Assembly: GCA_963745765.1 (NCBI GenBank)
Contig: CAVUYQ010000033.1
Span: 1-64,000 of the forward strand
Length of the DNA stretch: 64,000 nucleotides
Direction: 5' to 3'
Origin: Ww85 sp963745765
Lineage (GTDB): Bacteria > Desulfobacterota > Desulfobulbia > Desulfobulbales > Desulfocapsaceae
The translations under genes were made by a program, and so were the position numbers. This document shows, in pieces, positions 58,048-64,000 of this stretch (position 1 is the first letter of the stretch; each line of letters opens with the position of its first letter). The notes beneath the pieces were generated by a model. That model was not told the origin of the DNA. It was given only the letters and a program-made list of their open reading frames with translations, and did not search any database.

Positions 58048-58141
58048 AGCTGTACGGCTCACTTTCGTGTGTTCTCCGTCCCGAATAGCCGGGAACGTAC
58101 GAAAATCCGGGAGTATTTTCAAAAGTAACGGAGGAGAGAAA

Positions 58142-58717
58142 ATGAAACTGGGTATATTGCTGTCAGTGTTAGCGGTTCTCGGATCAGCCTTGTTACCGGG
58201 CTGCGCCACGATGCCTAAAACATGGCCGGATTATGCAAGAAGCGCAGAGAGCAAGATGGTTGTCATCCAGGAGAAAATAGGAGATGGGCTGAAAACCGGC
58301 ATGCTTACCCCTGACCAAACCCAGATGTTTCTGACGACACTGAAGGGTATTCGATTAGATTACAATGAGTTGCGTGATAAAGTGGTGTACCGGGACGAAT
58401 GGGACAGGCTGTTTGGAAGGCTTGATATGCTTGATCAGGAGATCGACAGGGCTCTTATCCGTCCTGCAAAGATTGAAGGAAGGGACGTGCCGATGAAATG
58501 GCGACAGGATTGTCGCACTCCAGAGGCGATAGATGATGGTAAAATCAGCGGGCGTCTGCCCGTGAGAGAAGAGCAGGAAATCCAGGCCAGCCTGGACTCC
58601 ATCCGGCGCGAATATCTGCATATGACGGATGACGGCAGAAACTCCACCTACGAGGAGAGAACAGACATTTCCCGGAGGCTTGATCTCCTGGAAGCGGAGA
58701 TGAGCAAGTACCGCTAG
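58142..58717 (+). CDS. Lipoprotein of unknown function
   Basis: 191 residues. ATG 58142 has AACGGAGGAGAGAA upstream. Signal peptide GILLSVLAVLGSALLPGC gives a lipobox (Cys about 20). The mature protein is helical and charged: ARSAESKMVVIQEKIGDGLK, QTQMFLTTLKGIRLDYNELR, EEQEIQASLDSIRREYLHMT, ISRRLDLLEAEMSKY. Regular heptads suggest coiled coil. It lies 94 bases after the BON gene with no terminator between, so likely co-transcribed. No known domain recognised. Confidence 0.8.
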   Translation: MKLGILLSVLAVLGSALLPGCATMPKTWPDYARSAESKMVVIQEKIGDGLKTGMLTPDQTQMFLTTLKGIRLDYNELRDKVVYRDEWDRLFGRLDMLDQEIDRALIRPAKIEGRDVPMKWRQDCRTPEAIDDGKISGRLPVREEQEIQASLDSIRREYLHMTDDGRNSTYEERTDISRRLDLLEAEMSKYR

Positions 58718-58879
58718 CTTTTTCAGCAAGTCGTTAATCTTGAAAAGGCTGTTTCCTCAATGCATGGACAATTTGGACGTACGGACTTTACAGATGATAA
58801 AAGGGCTGCGGGACGGACCGCAGCCGAAACAAGACAGATCAAGGGCGTGAATTCCGTTGAGCGCCTTAAGGAGGACTCT

Positions 58880-59029
58880 ATGTTGTGGACAATCACCATC
58901 GTACTGCTCGTTTTGTGGGGGCTCGGACTGGTCAGCAGTTACACCATGGGAGGGTTTATCCATATCCTCCTGGTACTGGCCGTTATTGTCATACTGATTA
59001 ACATCATCGGAGGTCGCAGGCGTTTGTAA
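58880..59029 (+). CDS. Small membrane protein, lmo0937/DUF5670-like
   Basis: 49 residues from ATG 58880, set by AAGGAGG at 58868-58874. Two membrane segments: MLWTITIVLLVLWGLGLVSS and GFIHILLVLAVIVILINIIG, ending GRRRL. The Met-Leu-Trp-Thr start and size match lmo0937-family proteins, which are common in stress islands with BON, CsbD and DUF3185 proteins. Function unknown; likely inner membrane. Confidence 0.8.
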   Translation: MLWTITIVLLVLWGLGLVSSYTMGGFIHILLVLAVIVILINIIGGRRRL

Positions 59030-59105
59030 TCTGGACGAAAGGACAGGATGAGCACAATTACCTTCAGGTTCGTATTCGATCAGACTGAAAACAGTTAGGG
59101 ACGAA

Positions 59106-59327
59106 ATGAAAACGTATACGATTATCGCTGTCACTCTCATCGTTTTGGGGATCGCAGCTTTCGCCTGGCAGGGCATCAGCTACACAACAACCGAGAAAGT
59201 TTTAGATCTCGGTCCTATCCAGTTGTCGGCAGAGAAGACGAGAACCCTGCCGCTGCCGCCGATCGCAGGCGGAATTTGCCTTGTCGGCGGCATTGTCTTG
59301 CTGGTTATAGGAAGAAAGAAGGGTTGA
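59106..59327 (+). CDS. DUF3185-like small membrane protein
   Basis: 73 residues, ATG after AGGGACGAA. Membrane segment TIIAVTLIVLGIAAFAWQGI, a short polar stretch YTTTEKVLDLGPIQLSAEKT, and a second segment PPIAGGICLVGGIVLLVIGR. This two-segment pattern with the DLGP loop fits DUF3185. It sits in the middle of the small-protein cluster. Function not established. Confidence 0.78.
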   Translation: MKTYTIIAVTLIVLGIAAFAWQGISYTTTEKVLDLGPIQLSAEKTRTLPLPPIAGGICLVGGIVLLVIGRKKG

Positions 59328-59433
59328 GGCGGCTGTACTGGCAGCATTTGTCGGGGCCGTCGGGCTGTTGCCGGTGATCGGACGCTTTAAGAATCGCCAG
59401 GAGCCCACAATTCGGTGACTGAGGAGGTTCGTT

Positions 59434-59733
59434 ATGGACACAAAAGAAGCCTATAAAAAAAGAATAGATGCCGAACTGGACGTGGTGCAGGCTAAATTTG
59501 CCAAATTCAAAGCCGAGAGGATGGCTATTACCGCTGATGCTCGAAAAAAACATGCCGAGCATGTGGATGAGCTGGAAAAGAAGTTTGCCGGAGCGCACGC
59601 CAAGCTGAGAGAACTGGGAGAGGCTGATGAGCAGGTTTGGGAGCAACTCAAAGACGGTTTTGAGGACACCTGGACGACGCTGCAGTCAACCCTTGAAAAT
59701 ACCGTTGCCACGTTTCAGAAGAAACGTACCTGA
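59434..59733 (+). CDS. Coiled-coil protein, paralogue 1
   Basis: 99 residues, ATG after TGAGGAGGTTCGTT. No signal peptide or membrane segment; nearly all helix with heptads: AYKKRIDAELDVVQAKFAKF, KAERMAITADARKKHAEHVD, ELEKKFAGAHAKLRELGEAD, LKDGFEDTWTTLQSTLEN. It is clearly paralogous to 60511: both share TKEA-K, A-KKHAEHV-LE, A-LRELGEA-E-VWE-L and W-LQS. A similar layout is found in short sll1863-like stress proteins. Probably cytoplasmic and oligomeric. Confidence 0.82.
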   Translation: MDTKEAYKKRIDAELDVVQAKFAKFKAERMAITADARKKHAEHVDELEKKFAGAHAKLRELGEADEQVWEQLKDGFEDTWTTLQSTLENTVATFQKKRT

Positions 59734-59846
59734 GAACAGATCATTCCGAACCTGATGCACGATCGGCATGCAAAATAAAGGATGCGGGGGCGAGATGCGA
59801 ACGATAGTCCGTCCTTCCAGATCTACTCATAACCAAGGAAATTGAT

Positions 59847-60012
59847 ATGAACATATACTTGAATCCTAACCTAATCACCCCGCGTAATATCGCTGATTGC
59901 CGGCATTCTCATCCTGGTTATCCCGCGTTTATTGAACTACATCGTGGCAATATATTTGATTGTTGTCGGCTTGGTCGGAGTGTTCGGCGCAAGCGGCTTT
60001 CATCTGCCGTAG
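59847..60012 (+). CDS. DUF3096-like small membrane protein (one frameshift)
   Basis: ATG after CAAGGAAATTGAT. The start MNIYLNPNLITP is followed, after removal of one extra base in ACCCCGCGTAATA near 59882, by VISLIAGILILVIPRLLNYI and VAIYLIVVGLVGVFGASGFH to LP and stop 60012. That gives about 54 residues with two membrane segments, the DUF3096 pattern. As written the frame runs on uselessly. Neighbouring tiny membrane proteins suggest the same envelope-stress group. Confidence 0.7.
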
Positions 60013-60122
60013 AGCCACGAGTACCTCCTCTGATTACCGATTGGAGAGCCGGGAGAGCAAAGAGCACGCTTCTTCCCGTTAAGGGAATAGCAATGCTATT
60101 TCAGCAAAAAGAACACACTACT

Positions 60123-60306
60123 ATGAACACGAAATCAACCATGAAAGATAAGACAGAAGACAAGCTGCGCCAGGTGAAAGAAAGGCAGCGAGATAAAATC
60201 TCCAGGAACTGCTCAAGCCGATAAAATGGCTGAGGATAACGCTATGACTAATGCCTTGCAAGCAAATATGAAGGCAGTGGAAAAATCTGATAAAGGCCAT
60301 ATCTGA
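60123..60306 (+). CDS. Possible CsbD-like small protein (frameshifted)
   Basis: ATG 60123 opens MNTKSTMKDKTEDKLRQVKE, an opening seen in CsbD-type general-stress proteins. The visible frame stops at 60224 after 33 codons. A one-base shift near 60180 lets a trace continue with GTAQADKMAEDNAMTNALQA to a stop at 60306, which lies inside the next regulatory site. The second half does not look like CsbD, so the identity is weak. Confidence 0.35.
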
Positions 60307-60326
60307 CCACTTGGCCATATCTGACC
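60295..60326 (+). promoter_or_regulatory. Twin activator sites, set 3 (sigma-54 UAS)
   Basis: GGCCATATCTGACC occurs twice, at 60295-60308 and 60313-60326, start-to-start 18 bp, as an exact direct repeat of an imperfect palindrome. The right copy ends 100 bp before promoter 3. Confidence 0.8.
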
Positions 60327-60425
60327 ACGAGTATGCGTCCTTTGATAACTCACCGATTTCTGGGTCTTGGGGAATTCACCTGAAAAAGCAGAGTGTTAGG
60401 CGATGGGTCATAAGCGAGATGCGCC

Positions 60426-60441
60426 TGGCACAAAGATTGCT
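60426..60441 (+). promoter_or_regulatory. Sigma-54 promoter 3
   Basis: TGGCACAAAGATTGCT matches TGGCACR-N4-TTGCW fully with correct spacing. Start expected near 60453, 58 bases before the coiled-coil gene. Confidence 0.88.
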
Positions 60442-60510
60442 TTAAAAAGAGCAGGGTTCACCATTGGACAACCCACCGGAAGAACGGGTCCTGGAAAGCG
60501 GAGATGGCCG

Positions 60511-60811
60511 ATGCGTACAAAAGAAGCATTTAAACAGAAGATGGAAGCCGAAGTGGCTCGCGCGCAGGCCGATTTAGAAAGATATACAGCCCTGGGGATG
60601 GGGTTCACTGGTGCAGCTAAAAACAAACATGATGAGCATGTTGAAGCGCTTGAGCAAAAGCTTGACGAAACAAAAGCCAGGTTGAGGGAACTTGGCGAAG
60701 CGGAAGAGCCGGTTTGGGAAGAACTGAGAGATGGGGTGATGAGCAGTTGGAGAGCACTGCAATCTGCTACTGAAAGATGCCATCGAGGAGTTTAAGATCG
60801 TCCCCCCGTGA
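60511..60811 (+). CDS. Coiled-coil protein, paralogue 2 (late frameshift)
   Basis: ATG 60511 lies 7-8 bases after GCGGAG. About 100 residues: MRTKEAFKQKMEAEVARAQA, DLERYTALGMGFTGAAKNKH, DEHVEALEQKLDETKARLRE, LGEAEEPVWEELRDG. It is a paralogue of the 59434 protein at about half the positions. The written frame ends at 60795 (ATERCHRGV); removing one base near 60772 gives KDAIEEFKIVPP with stop at 60809-60811, which aligns better with the paralogue. First gene behind sigma-54 promoter 3. Role unknown; probably an oligomeric cytoplasmic stress protein. Confidence 0.75.
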
Positions 60812-60907
60812 CTGGTCTGCATGGGGACGAAAAGGGCGCCTATCCATACAGTGACAGTTTGAGCGGGCGTCTGACCGGAAAAAGCAAATTGAAAAAGGAG
60901 CATGATC

Positions 60908-61042
60908 ATGGGAGATAAGGGCGGCAAAAAGGATAAACATAAAAGCGAGAAACAGAGCAGCGATAAGCACAAGCAAAAAGAAAAAGCAAAATTCCAGAAG
61001 CAGAAAAAGAATGCACCGGTGCTGTTATTGCCAAAATCTTAA
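60908..61042 (+). CDS. Very small lysine-rich protein
   Basis: 44 codons before stop: MGDKGGKKDKHKSEKQSSDK, HKQKEKAKFQKQKKNAPVLL, LPKS. ATG 60908 is 7 bases after AAGGAG (60895-60900); an ATG at 60902 is too close. Extremely basic with a short hydrophobic tail. Similar small K-rich proteins occur next to stress islands in related genomes to my recollection. Shares promoter 3 with the preceding gene. Confidence 0.6.
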   Translation: MGDKGGKKDKHKSEKQSSDKHKQKEKAKFQKQKKNAPVLLLPKS

Positions 61043-61166
61043 AATCATAAGATCCATACTGTCATTGGGGAATCCTATCGGCAATCACACGCAATAATCA
61101 ATCTGCAAGAGGAACTCTTGGGCTGTTGTCGTAAGAATCGGCAGAAAAATGTATCACGGGGATGCC

Positions 61167-64000
61167 ATGGCAATTCAGAAAACGGTTTCAGGAAAAAAGA
61201 ATAATAAGGTTTCCTCCGCCAAAGCGATGAACTCAGTGCCGGCCAGGGAAAACAACAGTTCGGCGGCCTCACCAAATAAAACTGAGCGAGCGGAAGAGCG
61301 AACATGGCAAGGCTTTCCCATCGTCGGCATCGGTGCTTCGGCCGGAGGACTGGCGGCCTTTGAAGCCTTTTTTTCCGGCTATGCCGACCGACACCGAACC
61401 CGGCATGGCCTTTGTGCTGGTGCAGCATCTGGCCCCGGATCACAAAAGCATCCTCACCGAGCTGATTCAGCGCTACACCCGCATGCAGGTCTTCGAGGTC
61501 GAGGACGGAATGGAGGTGCAGCCCAACTGTGCCTACATCATTCCGCCGAACCGGGACATGGCCTTCCTGAACGGCGTCCTGCAGTTTGCTGGAACCGTCC
61601 GCTCCGCGCGGTCAGCGGCTGCCGATCGATTTTTTCTTCCGCTCTCTTGCCCAGGATCAGCATGAGCGGGCGATCTGCATCGTCCTCTCCGGCACCGGCA
61701 GCGATGGCACCCTGGGCGTTCGGGCCATCAAGGGCGAAGGCGGCATGGTCATGGTCCAGACCCCTGAATCGACCGAATATGATGGCATGCCGCGCAGCGC
61801 CATCGCCACCGGTCTGGTGGACTATGAGCTGCCGCCGGCCGAGATGCCGGCCCAGCTCATGGCCTATGCCGGTCATGCCTTCGGCAAGCCACCTCAGCTT
61901 GTCCCCTGCTCCGCTGCCGCAGGCCGAAGACACCTGACAGAAGATCTTCATTATGCTGCGGGACCCAGACCGGCCATGATTTTTCCCAGTACAAGCCAAG
62001 CACCATCCATCGCCGCATCGAACGGCGCATGGCCGTTCACCAGATCGAAACGCTGGATGAGTACGTCAACTACCTGCAGCAGACTCCAGCCGAGGTGGAA
62101 GCACTTTTTCGCGATCTGTTGATCGGGGTGACCAGTTTTTTCCGTGACCCTGAGGCCTTCAGGTACTTGAAGAAACAGATCATTCCCAAGCTTTTTGCCG
62201 GCAAACCGACGGCTCGTGATCCGTGTCTGGTCGCTGGCTGTTCCACCGGCGAAGAGGCCTATTCTCTTGCCATCCTGCTGCAGGAGCACCTGGACGCGCT
62301 GAAGCAGAATTACACGGTGCAGATCTTCGCCACCGATATCGACAGCAAGGCGATTGAGCACGGCCCGTGCCGGAATCTACCCGGCCAGCATCGCCGCCGA
62401 TATCACACCGGAACGGCTGGCCCGCTTTTTTTCGCCGGAGCCGGACGCTACCACCTACCGTATCAACAAAAGCATCCGTGACATGGTAATTTTTTCGGAG
62501 CAGGATGTGATCAAGGATCCGCCCTTCTCCAAACTCGATCTGGTCAGTTGCCGCAATCTCCTGATTTATATGAGCACTGACCTGCAAAAGAAAATCATCC
62601 CCCTGCTCCACTATGCATTGAAGCCTGATGGTTTTCTTTTCCTGGGGACATCGGAAACGGTGGGAGATTTTGGCGATATGTTTGAAGTATTCAACCGTAA
62701 ATCGAAACTCTATCGCCGTAGGCATGATATTCACGGTATTCAGCGGGCGTCCCTCGGCCGGCGCCTGGCCTCTCTGACCGTGGGGGACAGGATATGCGTC
62801 CTCAGGCTGCGGCAGGAAAGCAGGCCCGGGAAAGCTGACACTGCGCGCGCTGACCGAACACACGATCCTGCAGTAGGCGGCCCCAACGGGTGCTCTTGTC
62901 AATAGTCAGGGTGATATCCTTTATCTCCATGGCCGTGCCGGGATGTACCTGGAGCCGGCGCCAGGTGAAGCTCGGTCAACAACATCCTGAAGATGGCCCG
63001 CGAAGGATTGCAGGAGGAATTAACCTCGGCTATGCGTATGACCGTGACGTCAGGGGAAATTTTGCGACGCACTGGTCTACGTGTCAACACCAACGGCGCC
63101 TTGACCACGGTCAATCTGACCATAACCCCGGTGGTTACCGGGCCTGCTGCGACAAACGAGTCGGCCTCTTTACCTGATCCTCCTGGAGGAGTGCTGGCCC
63201 CAGGCAAGCAGTAACAAAACGGAAGATGCACCCGGATTTGACAGTTCGGAGCTTGAAACAAGCGCGTATGTCGCCTCACTCAGGCAGGAATTGCGCGCCA
63301 AGGAAGAATATCTGCAGACGGTGAACGAAGAGCTCAAATCCTCGAACGAGGAGATGCAGTCGATCAACGAAGAACTGCAATCTACCAATGAAGAACTGGA
63401 GACCTCCAAGGAAGAACTGCAGTCAGTCAACGAGGAACTGGCAACGGTCAATGGTGAACTGCAGATCAATGTTACGGATCTTACCCGGACTAACAATGAT
63501 ATGAACAACATGGTAGCCGGTACTGGAATCGGCACTGTGTTTGTCGATCTCGAATTGCGCATATTACGCTTCACCCCTGATGTCACCCGGATCATCAATC
63601 TGATTCCAGGAGATGTGGGGCGGCCCGTGGGGCACATCGTCTCAAATCTGGTGGGATATGAGAACCTGGTTGCAGATGTGAAAAAAGTTCTGCAAAACCT
63701 GGTCCCAAAGGATGTTGACGTGCAGACAACTGAGGAAAAATGGTACACGATGCGCCTGCAACCGTACCGCACGATTGACAATGTGATTGAAGGAGCGGTG
63801 ATTACCTTTGTTGACATAACCGAGCGCAAGCGGGTGGAAGACAACCTGCAAAAGGCCTTTGATGAAATCAAGACCTTGCGGGGTATCGTCCCCATTTGTG
63901 CCCACTGTAAGAGTATTCGTGACGACAGCGGTTTCTGGAACCAGGTGGAAGGTTATGTTCGGGATCATTCCGAGGCCGAATTCAGTCACGGAATTTGCCC
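61167..64000 (+). CDS. CheB-CheR-PAS fusion signalling protein (frameshifted, continues past window)
   Basis: ATG 61167 with GGGGATGCC upstream. Order after joining frames: CheB domain (IVGIGASAGGLAAFEAFF, FVLVQHLAPDHKSILTELIQ, IVLSGTGSDGTLGVRAIKGE: Ser, His, Asp triad), CheR domain (IHRRIERRMAVHQIETLDEY, LVAGCSTGEEAYSLAILLQE, LDLVSCRNLLIYMSTDLQKK), a linker, a long coiled coil of repeated ELQSTNEELE type (63280-63480), a PAS domain (MNNMVAGTGIGTVFVDLELR, VITFVDITERKRVEDNL), then IVPICAHCKSIRDDSGFWNQ at the edge. Such fusions usually continue into a kinase. At least six frame changes (near 61378, 61590, 61950, 62370, 62880, 62970, 63170). No receptors nearby. Confidence 0.82.

Overview
The window looks like a chromosomal segment of a Gram-negative, probably anaerobic bacterium of the Desulfobacterota type. 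This is inferred from the gene mix: an Aquifex-type aconitase, an archaeal-type FMN glutamate synthase, TAXI-TRAP and tripartite tricarboxylate transporters, a KaiC/XRE/cupin regulator, and large hybrid kinases next to CheB and CheR. No rRNA, tRNA or CRISPR array was seen. Many genes carry one or more single-base frameshifts between otherwise well-conserved blocks. Either decay is widespread or the consensus has an indel problem, and coordinates of frameshifted genes are given for the whole reconstructed gene.

Layout. 1-2.45 kb: frameshifted remains of lpd (dihydrolipoamide dehydrogenase) and aconitase. 2.8-6.0 kb: a secreted DUF1254/DUF1214 protein split by a complete 1.7-kb insertion sequence. 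6-9.75 kb: GNAT acetyltransferase, broken tyrosine recombinase, receiver-domain scrap, XRE regulator. 9.9-21.8 kb: an undamaged catabolic block with an M20 amidohydrolase/carbamoylase, TAXI-TRAP transporter, metal-dependent amidohydrolase, LysR regulator, TctCBA transporter, RraA-like protein and 2-hydroxyacid dehydrogenase. 21.9-30.0 kb: debris, then a minus-strand signalling operon (membrane hybrid kinase with three receivers, CheR, stand-alone CheB domain, REC-PAS kinase, single-domain response regulator). 31.4-35.9 kb: small winged-helix protein, GAF-ANTAR antiterminator, a leader with a tandem AAAGG(C/T) hexaloop antiterminator, FMN glutamate synthase, and a convergent KaiC-XRE-cupin regulator. 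36.3-38.2 kb: recombinase remnant, small membrane protein, lipoprotein. 38.5-45.1 kb: minus-strand amino-acid cluster (DauR-like regulator, ornithine cyclodeaminase/mu-crystallin protein, threonine synthase, polar amino-acid ABC transporter). 45.2-61.0 kb: a probable sigma-54 regulon with a giant cyclic beta-glucan synthase, a PAS sigma-54 activator and a string of very small envelope/stress proteins. 61.2-64.0 kb: a CheB-CheR-PAS protein running off the window.

Two regulatory circuits stand out. First, a sigma-54 activator gene sits among three sites that each carry a pair of GGYCAnATnnnACC palindromes 17-18 bp apart, followed 100-102 bp later by a -24/-12 promoter. These sites precede the small stress-type genes and, in one case, the glucan synthase region. 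Second, the GAF-ANTAR protein is encoded directly upstream of an RNA leader with two hexaloop hairpins, the second overlapping an intrinsic terminator before the glutamate synthase gene. This is the expected architecture of ANTAR-controlled antitermination. Both are read directly from the sequence, but the regulatory pairing is inference.
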